A DNA stretch of 64,000 nucleotides from Acidimicrobiaceae bacterium (GTDB lineage Bacteria > Actinomycetota > Acidimicrobiia > Acidimicrobiales > Aldehydirespiratoraceae), in NCBI GenBank assembly GCA_009842325.1, contig VYFQ01000035.1, forward strand, positions 1 through 64,000, read 5' to 3'. Position 1 is the stretch's first letter. The number at the start of each line of letters is the position of its first letter. Positions 16,958 to 25,151 of this stretch are shown one piece after another. The notes under the pieces were generated by a model that worked only from the letters and a program-made list of their open reading frames with translations, searched no databases and was not told the origin of the DNA. Both the position numbers and the translations under genes were made by a program.

Positions 16958-17283
16958 TAGAGATACTCCGCGAGTTCGCCCAGCAGGGCTTCCTTCGGCT
17001 TGGCTCCCACCATTCGCTTAGCGGGCTCGCCGCCGTCGAAGAGGATCATGGTGGGGATACTCATGACACCGAACCTGCGGGCGACATCGGGAGCCTCGTC
17101 CACGTTGAGCTTGGCCACCGTCAGCCTGCCCTCCTGCTCGGAGGCGATCTCGTCGAGGATCGGCGCGATCAGCTTGCACGGTCCACACCATTCCGCCCAG
17201 AAGTCCACGAGAATGGGGGTGGGTGCGCTGTTGATCTCTTCATCGAATGTCGAGGCACTCAGCGTGATGGTTGGTCCTGCCAC
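16957..17283 (-). CDS. trxA: Thioredoxin
   Basis: Thioredoxin of 108 residues with the active site WCGPCK in FWAEWCGPCKLIAPIL and the cis-Pro motif SIPTMILFDGG. It is a cytosolic dithiol reductant. GTG 17283 has AAGGGAAG upstream. It lies 92 bp downstream of trxB on the same strand, so the reductase and its substrate are adjacent. Its stop overlaps the proposed start of the cwlM-like gene. Confidence 0.97.
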   Translation of the reverse strand: MAGPTITLSASTFDEEINSAPTPILVDFWAEWCGPCKLIAPILDEIASEQEGRLTVAKLNVDEAPDVARRFGVMSIPTMILFDGGEPAKRMVGAKPKEALLGELAEYL

Positions 17284-17375
17284 GATTTCTTCCCTTTGCT
17301 TGCATCATCGAGGACGTATCGCTCGTCGCTCTGCGACGGTTCTGACGCGGTCACCCTACTTGCCGGTGTGGCGAG

Positions 17376-18368
17376 TCATGACGCCGCACGCGAGTGGAGG
17401 CTCTCGAGGTATCTCTCGGCCTCGATGGCGGCCATGCAGCCCGTTCCCGCCGCCGTGACAGCCTGCCGGTAGTAGTCGTCCTGAACATCTCCGCAGGCAA
17501 ACACGCCGTCTATCACGGTCCTGGTGGAGTTCGGCTCGGTTATGAGGTAACCGTTCTCCTTCATCTCCAACTGACCCACGAAGAGGTCGGTGTTGGGCCG
17601 GTGGCCGATGGCGATGAAGCACCCGGTCACGTCGAGCACCGATGTCTCGCCGGTCCTGGTGTCGCGGAGCCGCAGGCCGGCGAGAGTGGGCTCGCCGAGG
17701 TACTCCTCGACGACGCTGTTCCACATGAAGTCGATTCGCTCGTTGTCGAAGGCGCGCTGCTGCATGATCTTGGAGGCCCTGAGCGCATCCCGGCGATGGA
17801 TGATGGTGACTCGCGAAGCGAACCGGGTCAGGAAGGTCGCCTCCTCCATGGCCGAGTCGCCCCCTCCGACCACAGCGATGTGCTGGTCGCGGAAGAAGAA
17901 GCCGTCGCAGGTGGCGCAGGTTGAGAGCCCGTGCCCCACCAGCTCGATCTCCCGGTCGAGACCCAGCATGATGGACTGGGCCCCGGTCGACACGATCACC
18001 GTCCGGGCTCTCAGCGTGGGCTCGTCCGCGCTGGGCTCGCCGATCCAGACGCCGTAGGGCTGGTTCGAGAAGTCCACCCGGGAGGCCTTCACGGTGTGGA
18101 TCTGGGCCCCGAACCGGACCGCCTGGTCTCGGAATCGCTGCATCAGTTCCGGTCCCATCACACCTTCGGGGAACCCGGGGTAGTTCTCCACGTCGGTAGT
18201 GAGCATCAGCTGCCCGCCCGGCTGATCACTGGTGGAGCTCGGCTCACCCTCCAGAACCACCGGGTGGAGGTTGGCCCGCGCCGCGTAAATGGCCGCGGTC
18301 AGCCCGGCCGGGCCGGATCCGATGATGACCACCTCCACCTCGCGCCCGGCGAGGTCGTCAAGGCTCAT
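17376..18368 (-). CDS. trxB: Thioredoxin reductase
   Basis: FAD- and NADPH-dependent reductase of 330 residues. The FAD motif is VIIGSGPAGLTAAIYAAR, the redox-active pair is CATC in STCATCDGFFF, the NADPH motif is VVGGGDSAMEEA, and the C-terminal FAD motif is GVFACGDVQD. ATG 18368 (MSLDDLAG) is chosen because GAGGAG lies about 11 nt upstream; the longer frame is not conserved. It sits upstream of trxA, as in mycobacteria. Confidence 0.97.
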   Translation of the reverse strand: MSLDDLAGREVEVVIIGSGPAGLTAAIYAARANLHPVVLEGEPSSTSDQPGGQLMLTTDVENYPGFPEGVMGPELMQRFRDQAVRFGAQIHTVKASRVDFSNQPYGVWIGEPSADEPTLRARTVIVSTGAQSIMLGLDREIELVGHGLSTCATCDGFFFRDQHIAVVGGGDSAMEEATFLTRFASRVTIIHRRDALRASKIMQQRAFDNERIDFMWNSVVEEYLGEPTLAGLRLRDTRTGETSVLDVTGCFIAIGHRPNTDLFVGQLEMKENGYLITEPNSTRTVIDGVFACGDVQDDYYRQAVTAAGTGCMAAIEAERYLESLHSRAAS

Positions 18369-18382
18369 TCCAGCATTGCTCC

Positions 18383-18814
18383 TCAGGCCACCGCCTCGAT
18401 CACACCGTAGAGCACCACGCCCAAGATGATGAGAGCGTCGATGATCATCGCCACGTAGATGGGCTTCGTCGATCCGGTGCGAGCTCGCCAGGCACCGAAT
18501 CCGATGATGGAGACCAGCAATCCGATGAAGCCGTGGGCTGCCCATGTCGCCGAACCGACGCCGGCACCTATCGGCAGGTAGGCATCGGCCAGGCGCACCG
18601 TGACGATGGCCAGCAATACCACGGCCGCGATGGCGGCAACTGCAGCCACCAGGCAATAGACGACGGCCCGAAGCAGGAACACAGCCCGATCAGTGGTCTG
18701 CACCCGCACCACATCAACGACCTCGACGATCTTGTCGGCGACAGTGGCCGGCCAGTCGTCGGATCCAAGGCTCAACGCTGGCCGGTCACGGGGGGTGGAC
18801 TCGGCACCAGCCAT
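18383..18814 (-). CDS. Small membrane protein, three predicted helices
   Basis: 143 residues, family not recognised. Predicted membrane helices lie near 47-72 (FLLRAVVYCLVAAVAAIAA), 85-108 (GSATWAAHGFIGLLVSIIG) and 118-140 (VAMIIDALIILGVVLYGVI). The N-terminal 40 residues are soluble. It lies 14 bp upstream of trxB and 45 bp downstream of the anti-sigma gene on the same strand, so it is probably part of that transcript. It occupies roughly the place of an unnamed membrane gene in comparable actinobacterial loci. Confidence 0.75.
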   Translation of the reverse strand: MAGAESTPRDRPALSLGSDDWPATVADKIVEVVDVVRVQTTDRAVFLLRAVVYCLVAAVAAIAAVVLLAIVTVRLADAYLPIGAGVGSATWAAHGFIGLLVSIIGFGAWRARTGSTKPIYVAMIIDALIILGVVLYGVIEAVA

Positions 18815-18859
18815 GAATGAAGCCTACCGGCGGCCTGCCCAGCGGCTTACTCGCAGGCG

Positions 18860-19924
18860 CTAGCCGGGCAGCTCGCGGACTTCGGTCTCGCAATCGGGTG
18901 GGGCCGCGTAGATGATGACGGCGGTGTCGTCGGCGCGGCGAGTGAACCGGCCGTCGAAGACCATGGGATCTTCGGCTCCGACCGTGGCGATGAAGGGTTG
19001 CCCTGTCTCGACATCCAACTCGAGTTCCCGCTCGTGCACCGCTGCGGAGCACGTCCCGGGGTCCGCAGTCGTTCCATCCTCGAGCGCAGCGGACCAGCGC
19101 GCCGTGACGTCGTCGAAGAGCGACCCGAGGTCTTCGAACGCGCCCAGGTCGACAACCGGCACGGCTGAATCCTCGGCGGTACGCCGTTCCTCTTCGGCGC
19201 TCGCGGTCGGCGCATCCGCGACTTCGTCCGCGGGTGTCTCCATGGCCGATTCCGCTTGAGCCGCGGCCAAGGCGGCCTCTAGCTCTGCAATCGCGGCCTC
19301 ATCCGGCTCCTCGGCTGCCATTTCGGCCATGGCGGCATCAAGCTCGGCCATCGGTTCCTCTTCGGTCATCGGTTCCTCTTCGGCCATCGGTTCCTCTTCG
19401 GCCATCGCCATGTCGGCCTCGGCCGGGGCTGCAGTCATCACGGGCTCGGCCGCCATCTCGTAGTCGGCGCTGTCATCGGCCATCGCCATGTCGGCCTCGG
19501 CCGGGGCTGCGGCGGTGGCTTCGACTTCAGCGACCGCGGCTGGAGCGTCGGCGGCCATCTCAGCCTCGTCGTCACCGCCCCTGCTGGCGATCAGGCCTGC
19601 ACTTACGACGGCGGCGAGAAAGACGGCCGCCGCGGCCACCGCAAGCAGCGTCTCGCGGCGCCGGTGGACCGGAACGATCCTGGCTTCGTGTCGTTGGACG
19701 TTCTCGGCGTCGGACACTGCGAGCGCAGCGCGGATCATCTGCTGTCGCCGCTCAGCGGGCATGGGCGCGACCGGCGCGGCCACCGCGTCGCGAACTGATC
19801 GCAACTGCTCGACCCGAGCCAGCAGCGCGTCGTTCTGCTCAACCTCAGCGATCTCAGCCGGGGTTGCCTCACCGTCGAGATAGGCCGAGACGAGTTCGTC
19901 TTCGCGGAATTGTTCGTCACTCAT
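18860..19924 (-). CDS. Membrane anti-sigma factor with repetitive extracytoplasmic domain
   Basis: 354 residues from ATG 19924. The N-terminal cytoplasmic domain (1-70, DELVSAYLDGEATPAEIAEVE) resembles anti-sigma domains but lacks the HxxxCxxC zinc motif. One membrane helix lies at about 92-114. Outside is a low-complexity segment rich in Ala, Glu and Met, with EEPMAEEEPM-type repeats, then a compact C-terminal domain with a Cys pair (DPGTCSA, PPDCETE). It overlaps the sigma gene by 8 nt. It probably holds the sigma factor inactive at the membrane until an envelope signal; this is inferred from gene pairing. Confidence 0.8.
   Translation of the reverse strand: MSDEQFREDELVSAYLDGEATPAEIAEVEQNDALLARVEQLRSVRDAVAAPVAPMPAERRQQMIRAALAVSDAENVQRHEARIVPVHRRRETLLAVAAAAVFLAAVVSAGLIASRGGDDEAEMAADAPAAVAEVEATAAAPAEADMAMADDSADYEMAAEPVMTAAPAEADMAMAEEEPMAEEEPMTEEEPMAELDAAMAEMAAEEPDEAAIAELEAALAAAQAESAMETPADEVADAPTASAEEERRTAEDSAVPVVDLGAFEDLGSLFDDVTARWSAALEDGTTADPGTCSAAVHERELELDVETGQPFIATVGAEDPMVFDGRFTRRADDTAVIIYAAPPDCETEVRELPG
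19346..19406. repeat. 18-bp tandem repeat inside the anti-sigma gene
   Basis: About 3.4 copies of GGCCATCGGTTCCTCTTC, one with a single change, encode the EEEPMAEEEPM-type series in the extracytoplasmic part. A separate duplicated segment of about 32 bp (19401-19432 and 19482-19513, encoding PAEADMAMA) flanks it. In-frame repeats of this kind can change copy number without breaking the gene. Confidence 0.8.
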
Positions 19925-20516
19925 GGTTGCTTGCCTCGTCGTTTCGACGTTCTGCAGCGTCGTGGTGGTTCCCGCCGTTGGCTCGCATCGCCTCCGCCAG
20001 CCGGGCTCGGCCTCGCGCGATCCGGGATCTGACCGTTCCCGCGGGGATTCGCAGGATCGACCCGATCTCTGCGTAGTCACACCCGGCCACGTCACGCAAC
20101 ACGACTGGTGCTCGAAACTCCTCGGGCAACTGGGCCAGAGCGGCATCGAAGTCGAGTCGTGCCACCACCGCGGTCGAGTCGTCGGCGGTGGCCGTTCCGG
20201 CGAAGCGGTCGCTTGCCTCGATCACCGTGGGCACCGGGCGGCGGCCACGTCGCCGCAGTTCGTCGAGAGCGGCGTTGGTCGCTACCCGGTAGGCCCAGGT
20301 CGAGAACTTGGCCTTGCCGTGGAAGCGGGGGAGTCCTCTGACGATGGCAATGAGCGCCTCCTGGGTGGCGTCCTGCCCGTCGGCGTCGTTGCCGGCCAGG
20401 CGCCTGCAGATGGCGTGGATCCGATCATGGTGGAGCCGCAGCAACTCCTCGAGAGCACGCCGGTCTCCGGCCTGTGCGGCCTGGGTGAGTCTGGCGTCGT
20501 CGAGATCGTCGTGAAT
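19917..20516 (-). CDS. ECF RNA polymerase sigma factor (SigM-like position)
   Basis: Sigma-70 family protein with region 2 (AGDRRALEELLRLHHDRIH, DATQEALIAIVRGLPRF) and region 4 (LPEEFRAPVVLRDVAGCDYAEIG, IPAGTVRSRIARGRARL). The only ATG/GTG/TTG candidate is TTG 20444, which removes the start of region 2. The family pattern needs about 24 more residues, and ATT 20516 provides them with GGGAG 9 nt upstream, giving about 199 residues. It is paired with the overlapping anti-sigma gene. In mycobacteria SigM and its anti-sigma lie at this place next to trxB. Confidence 0.85.
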   Translation of the reverse strand: MHDDLDDARLTQAAQAGDRRALEELLRLHHDRIHAICRRLAGNDADGQDATQEALIAIVRGLPRFHGKAKFSTWAYRVATNAALDELRRRGRRPVPTVIEASDRFAGTATADDSTAVVARLDFDAALAQLPEEFRAPVVLRDVAGCDYAEIGSILRIPAGTVRSRIARGRARLAEAMRANGGNHHDAAERRNDEASNHE

Positions 20517-20540
20517 CGAGACCGGCTCCCAACCCAGGGT

Positions 20541-21389
20541 CTATGCGCCTGGAACCTGGTAGGCCATGCCCAGCACGCCCTGACCGGCGTGGGTGCCCAC
20601 GACCGGTCCGACCTTGCAGACCCGGATGTCGCCGGAGTGCACCTCGGCCAGCATCGCGCAGAAATCGTCCACGTCGGGAGCCTCGCCGTGCATGACCGCG
20701 AGGTGTTCTACCGGCGCCGCCGCCCTCACCGTGTCGCGCAGCCAACCAAGGGCCTTGCGCCGGGTCCGTTGCTTCGCCGCCTCGGCCACCTCGCCGCTGG
20801 AAATGTCAACGATGGGCTTGATCGACAGCATCGAGCCGAGCAGGGCCTGGGCGCCGCCGATGCGCCCCCCCTTGCGGAGGTTCTCCAGGGTGTCGAGGGT
20901 ACCGAAGACGTGCGTTCGCTCGGAGGCGTCCGCCACGGATCTCTCGATGGCGTCGGCGTCGGCGCCGTCGGTGGCCATGCGAGCCGCCTGCAGCACCAGC
21001 GTGCCCAGTCCGGCCGTCACCGACCGGCTGTCCAGCACCCGTATGTCGACGCTGCCATCCTCAGCTCGGATGGCGTCGGCAGCCTGCACTGCCGATTGCA
21101 TCGTGGCCGAGATGGCTGCAGACAGGTTGATGCACACCACAGCCTCGGAGCCGGCGTCCAAGCACCGCCGGAAGGCCTGTTCGAAGCGTCCGGGCGGCGG
21201 TGCCGCGGTCTGCGGCAACTCCTCAGTGGCCGCCATCCGCTGATAGAAGTCCTCCACCGCGATCTGCTCGCGGTCGACGAACTCGTCCGTTCCGAAACGG
21301 ATGAACAACGGGACGATCTGCACATCAAGCCCGTCGAGTTCGGCGTCGCCGAGGTCGCAGGAACTGTCGGTGACGATGCCAACGGCCAT
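20541..21389 (-). CDS. DegV family fatty-acid-binding protein
   Basis: 282 residues. The N-terminal VGIVTDSSCDLG and IVPLFIRFG segments and the middle motif TAAPPPGRFEQAF (TSxPSP-like) match DegV; later GGRIGGAQALLGSMLSIKPIV is typical. DegV proteins bind fatty acids and, in Firmicutes, act as FakB partners of the kinase FakA; no fakA-like gene is in the window. ATG 21389 has GAGGAG 6-7 nt upstream. It ends 24 bp before the proposed sigma start, so they may be co-transcribed. Confidence 0.9.
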   Translation of the reverse strand: MAVGIVTDSSCDLGDAELDGLDVQIVPLFIRFGTDEFVDREQIAVEDFYQRMAATEELPQTAAPPPGRFEQAFRRCLDAGSEAVVCINLSAAISATMQSAVQAADAIRAEDGSVDIRVLDSRSVTAGLGTLVLQAARMATDGADADAIERSVADASERTHVFGTLDTLENLRKGGRIGGAQALLGSMLSIKPIVDISSGEVAEAAKQRTRRKALGWLRDTVRAAAPVEHLAVMHGEAPDVDDFCAMLAEVHSGDIRVCKVGPVVGTHAGQGVLGMAYQVPGA

Positions 21390-21495
21390 GTCAGCTCCTC
21401 GTATAGCTGGTTGTGGAAGGCTGGTGCCTCCCTGAGCGACGGTAGCACCGGCCAGAGGCCGAGCGGGGTAGTCGAGCGATCCGGTCCATACGTTC

Positions 21496-22245
21496 TCAAG
21501 TGAGGTCGCGGTGCAGGACTGCGAGTCGGTCGGGCTCCACACGGAACCCGCACCGCTGGTAGAGCGCGAGGGCACGCTCGTTGTCGGGCGGGGTGTTGAC
21601 CAGCGCGGTCTGCGCACCCCGGCGGTGCAGCCAGTTCAGTGCGTCCAAGACCAGCAGCGTGCCCAGGCCCCGGCCCTGGGAGTGGGTTGCCACCGCCAGT
21701 CGCTGCAAGTAGCCCACCGGACCTGCTCGTCCCGTGATGCTGTAGGCCGTCACCTCAGGGCTTCGGATCACTCGCCACCGACTTGACGGTGTGGCGGTGC
21801 GGGCCTCGTCGAGACCCTCGGCGTCGAGGCGCCAGAACGGCGGGAAGGCCCCGGCATCAACCCGGAGAACACCATCCAGATCACGACGGCGGGCCCTCCG
21901 GGTCCGCCCGCCAGAGTGGGCCAGCCTTCCGGAAGCCTCCACATCCCGGCTCAGGGCGGTGAGTTCGGCCCGGACGCTGAAGCCGTCATTGATGAGCCGG
22001 TCGCGCACCAGTGGGGCAACGGCAGCAGTGATGACGGACCTGAACCCCTGATGCAAGAGCCGATCCCGTAGGGAGGCCAGTACTGGGGGTGCGAGAGTCG
22101 AAGCAGCGGTGACCGGGGCGAGGTACGCCACATCATGCTGGCCCTGCCAGGGCCCGACGCGGAATCGCGCCGAACCGACCCTTACCGAGGTCAGTGCCAC
22201 GAACTCAGGCATCGCATGCGCCGCCACGATACGCGCCGCGCTCAT
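21496..22245 (-). CDS. GNAT family N-acetyltransferase
   Basis: About 249 residues from ATG 22245; GTG 22263 and ATG 22212 are alternatives. The acetyl-CoA-binding motif A is LAVATHSQGRGLGTLLVLDAL, and the C-terminal part has NERALALYQRCGFRVEP. The N-terminal half is unusual for a single-domain GNAT and may be a second, degenerate acetyltransferase fold (APVTAASTLAPPVLASLRDRL region). The substrate cannot be inferred. It is divergent from the deacetylase-like gene at 22281, with a short shared promoter region. Confidence 0.85.
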   Translation of the reverse strand: MSAARIVAAHAMPEFVALTSVRVGSARFRVGPWQGQHDVAYLAPVTAASTLAPPVLASLRDRLLHQGFRSVITAAVAPLVRDRLINDGFSVRAELTALSRDVEASGRLAHSGGRTRRARRRDLDGVLRVDAGAFPPFWRLDAEGLDEARTATPSSRWRVIRSPEVTAYSITGRAGPVGYLQRLAVATHSQGRGLGTLLVLDALNWLHRRGAQTALVNTPPDNERALALYQRCGFRVEPDRLAVLHRDLT

Positions 22246-22280
22246 TAGTCGAGTAGGAGGCACCGGGTACGATCCGGATC

Positions 22281-23285
22281 ATGCTGGTGATCACCGACGA
22301 GCGTTTCCTCGACCATGACACCGGGTACCGGCATCCCGAGCGGCCTGACCGCTTGCGAGCCGCACTGGCCGGCGTGACTGCGGTGGACGCCGAACTGCTC
22401 TCGGACAGCCGCACGCCGAGACCGGCGGAGCGGTCGGAGTTGGAGCTGGTGCATCGTCCGGAGATGATCGATCGGGTCGTGACGCTGGCGGAGCATGGCG
22501 GCGGCCACCTGGATGCCGACACGCCCATGGGCGCGGCCAGCTTGGACGCAGCGCTGCTCGCGGCTGGAGCGGTGCTGTCGGCTGTGGAGCAGCTCGGAGC
22601 CAGCGGCACCGAGGCCGAGGCCTACTGCATCGTGCGACCGCCGGGGCATCACGCCACGCCTTCGGCGTCCATGGGCTTCTGCTTGTTCAACTCGGTTGCC
22701 GTGGCCGCGGCCTCGCTGGCTTCCGCCGGCCAGCGGGTCGCCATCGTCGACATTGACGCCCACCACGGCAACGGCACGCAAGACGTGTTCTTCAGCCGTG
22801 ACGATGTTCTCTATGCGTCGATTCACCAGTACCCGCTCTATCCGGGCACGGGAGCGCTCGACGAGCGGGGCACCGGCCTAGGAGAGGGCTTCACGATCAA
22901 TGTGCCGCTGCCGCCCGGCGCCACCGGCAAGGTGGCCCGGGCCGCGCTGGACGAAGCGATCATTCCAGCGGTCGAGCGGTTTGCTCCGGATTGGCTGTTG
23001 ATATCGGCGGGCTATGACGGGCATCGAGCCGACCCGTTGACGGGCCTGTGCTACTCGTCGTCGGACTACGGCGACTTCGTCCGTCAGCTGATGCCGCTGG
23101 CGCCGCGGACGGTGGCCGTGCTCGAGGGCGGCTACGACCTGGAGGCCACACGGGCCTCGTCATACGCCGTGGCCGGAGCATTGCTGGGCCTCGACTTGAG
23201 GCCTGAGCCTGCCAGCAGCCCCGGCCCGGGCATGGAGGTCGTGCGAGCGGCGGCCCGCCTCGCGGCTTGCGACGACATACGGTGA
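22281..23285 (+). CDS. Histone deacetylase-like amidohydrolase
   Basis: 334 residues of the HDAC/AcuC/acetylpolyamine-amidohydrolase fold, with RPPGHHAT (paired catalytic His), VDIDAHHGNGTQDVF (zinc Asp and His), GYDGHRADPL (second zinc Asp) and EGGYDLEA. All catalytic and zinc residues are present, so it is probably an active zinc deacetylase of lysine or polyamines. It overlaps the CCA gene by 4 nt. It faces an acetyltransferase gene across a short divergent gap, which may be coincidence. Confidence 0.92.
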   Translation: MLVITDERFLDHDTGYRHPERPDRLRAALAGVTAVDAELLSDSRTPRPAERSELELVHRPEMIDRVVTLAEHGGGHLDADTPMGAASLDAALLAAGAVLSAVEQLGASGTEAEAYCIVRPPGHHATPSASMGFCLFNSVAVAAASLASAGQRVAIVDIDAHHGNGTQDVFFSRDDVLYASIHQYPLYPGTGALDERGTGLGEGFTINVPLPPGATGKVARAALDEAIIPAVERFAPDWLLISAGYDGHRADPLTGLCYSSSDYGDFVRQLMPLAPRTVAVLEGGYDLEATRASSYAVAGALLGLDLRPEPASSPGPGMEVVRAAARLAACDDIR

Positions 23286-24592
23286 GCGCCGAAGCCCGCG
23301 AAGCGCTCTCGGCCGGCGAAGCGCTCTCGGCCGGCGAAGCGCTCTCGGCCGCGCTGTCCGCCGCGTCGGGCCTCAAGCGGCTCTTCGATGCAGCCGGACA
23401 TCGGCTGTACCTCGTGGGTGGAGTGGTGCGAGAGGCTGTCGCTGGCCGGTTCCTCGCCGGAGCGGATCTCGACTGCACCACTGACGCCCGCCCGGCGACC
23501 GTGCGGCGGATCGTCAGCGATGCGGCAACGTCGGTTTGGACCCAGGGCGAGCGGTTCGGCACCATCGGCTGCGTCGTGGAGGGGCGGGCCTTCGAGATCA
23601 CCACCCATCGCGCCGAACACTATGAGAGGCAGTCGCGAAAGCCCGTGGTGGCATTCGGTGACGATGTGATCCAGGATCTGGCGCGTCGCGACTTCACCGT
23701 CAACGCCATGGCGATCGACACAGCCGACGGCGCCCTGATCGACCCGCACGGTGGGCAGGACGACCTGGTGGCAGGAGTGTTGCGTACGCCCCTCGACCCC
23801 GCGGTCTCCTTCGGCGACGACCCTCTGCGCATGCTGCGAGCGGCACGGTTCGTCGCCAGCCATGGATTGGCACCCGACGATGCGCTGGTAGGTGCGGTGA
23901 GAGCCATGGGCGACCGGCTGGACATTGTCTCGGTGGAGCGGGTACGCGACGAGTTCGAGAAGCTGCTGCTGCTCGACTACCCGTTGGAGGGCTTCCGCTT
24001 CCTGTTCCGCACGGGCCTGATCGGGCGGGTGGTTGAAGACTTGGCTCGCCACGACCCCGCGGAAGTGGGCCGGATCACGGCTGCTGTGGCCGCCGAGCCG
24101 GCGGCCCGTTGGGCCTCGCTGTTCGTGCGCGACTCGGCTGAGACCGCATCGGCGTGTTTGCGCAGACTGCGCTGCTCCAACGCGGTGGTCTCGTCAGCGG
24201 CCGCACTGATCGCGACCCAGGCCCGACTGGCCGAGACGGGCAGCAGCCGGCCCGATGTGCGCCGGTTCGTCGCTTCGTCACCCGCGCCGGTGGATGCCGC
24301 CGTTGCCTTTGCCATCGCGGTGGCCACGGCCTCCGGCCGGTCGACTGATCGGTTGCTCGACTTTGCCGGCACGCTCACTGAGCTGCGAAGAGTCGAGGAT
24401 GTGGACGATCTCACGCTTCCGGTCGACGGCGACGAAGTGATGGCAGTACTCGGCCTCGACCCTGGTCCGGAGGTCGGTCGCGCCCTTGCGTTCCTTCGTG
24501 AGAGGGCCTTCGAAGAAGGCCCGCCCAGCAAGGCTGAGGCGGTGGAAGCCCTGCAACAGTGGCGGGCGACGGACTACTGTGCCGAACCGTGA
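23282..24592 (+). CDS. pcnA: CCA-adding tRNA nucleotidyltransferase
   Basis: 436 residues from GTG 23282, which overlaps the previous stop (GTGA). The nucleotidyltransferase core has LYLVGGVVREAVAG and ADLDCTTDARP (catalytic GG and DxD), then RRDFTVNAMAID and DPLRMLRAARF motifs typical of the class II polyA-polymerase/CCA family. No HD domain is apparent in the C-terminal half. The N-terminus carries a repeated EALSAG segment. In mycobacteria the homologue lies in the same broad region (Rv3907c). Confidence 0.93.
   Translation: MSAEAREALSAGEALSAGEALSAALSAASGLKRLFDAAGHRLYLVGGVVREAVAGRFLAGADLDCTTDARPATVRRIVSDAATSVWTQGERFGTIGCVVEGRAFEITTHRAEHYERQSRKPVVAFGDDVIQDLARRDFTVNAMAIDTADGALIDPHGGQDDLVAGVLRTPLDPAVSFGDDPLRMLRAARFVASHGLAPDDALVGAVRAMGDRLDIVSVERVRDEFEKLLLLDYPLEGFRFLFRTGLIGRVVEDLARHDPAEVGRITAAVAAEPAARWASLFVRDSAETASACLRRLRCSNAVVSSAAALIATQARLAETGSSRPDVRRFVASSPAPVDAAVAFAIAVATASGRSTDRLLDFAGTLTELRRVEDVDDLTLPVDGDEVMAVLGLDPGPEVGRALAFLRERAFEEGPPSKAEAVEALQQWRATDYCAEP
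23300..23350. repeat. 18-bp tandem repeat at the 5' end of the CCA gene
   Basis: Two perfect copies and one nearly complete third copy of GAAGCGCTCTCGGCCGGC, encoding EALSAG repeats before the conserved nucleotidyltransferase core. The unit length is a multiple of three, so changes in copy number keep the frame. It may have arisen by slippage and probably does not affect catalysis. Confidence 0.85.
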
Positions 24593-25047
24593 AGCCGAAT
24601 CCGTTCAGACTGGCTGCCGCTGCGAGCGGCCTGCCGGACGGAGCGACGGCTGCGGCTGAGCCCGCCCCCGCTCCGGAGGGATCCGCGACCGCGGCCGTGG
24701 ACTACCGGCTGGCTCGGGCGGCCACCCTGAGAGCCTGGAAGTCGGGCCAGCTCGGTCGACACGAGGTCTGCGACGCTCAACGGGAGTTGCACCGAAACGC
24801 GGAGTTCTGTGGCCAGCCGACGGGGCGCCGGTGTCCCGTGTGCGCGGTCGCGGGCCTGGTCGAGGTCACGTATGTCTTCGGTTCGCGGCTTCCCAAGCAC
24901 GGCCGCTGCGTCACGACCCTGGCCGAGATGCGGCGCTTGCAGCACCGCGCCAGCCTGTCGACCGGGTACGTGGTCGAGGTCTGCACCGACTGCGGCTGGA
25001 ACCACCTGGTGCGCCGCTACACGCTCGGCGGCAAGCGCTCGGCCTGA
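24589..25047 (+). CDS. DUF5318 zinc-ribbon-like protein
   Basis: 152 residues from GTG 24589, which overlaps the CCA stop. Two Cys pairs (RRCPVCAVAG and EVCTDCGWNH) could bind one zinc ion; RELHRNAEFCGQP and RYTLGG flank them. DUF5318 genes (for example Rv0049) occur in actinobacteria upstream of ponA and rpsF; here panB and rpsF follow instead. The function is unknown. The N-terminal 40 residues are Ala- and Pro-rich and look disordered. Confidence 0.85.
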   Translation: MKPNPFRLAAAASGLPDGATAAAEPAPAPEGSATAAVDYRLARAATLRAWKSGQLGRHEVCDAQRELHRNAEFCGQPTGRRCPVCAVAGLVEVTYVFGSRLPKHGRCVTTLAEMRRLQHRASLSTGYVVEVCTDCGWNHLVRRYTLGGKRSA

Positions 25048-25151
25048 CATCTCCTGATACCCGCTTGACCCGCTTGCGGTCGTGCCGCGGCGGGCGGTAG
25101 CCTGCGGTCACCGCTGGCAGCCGCAGCGCGCTGGACGGGAAGGAGCATCCC

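Noticed and set aside
19340-19520. CRISPR array
   Set aside because: The repeats are in frame, contiguous, without unique spacers, and code for a repetitive protein segment.
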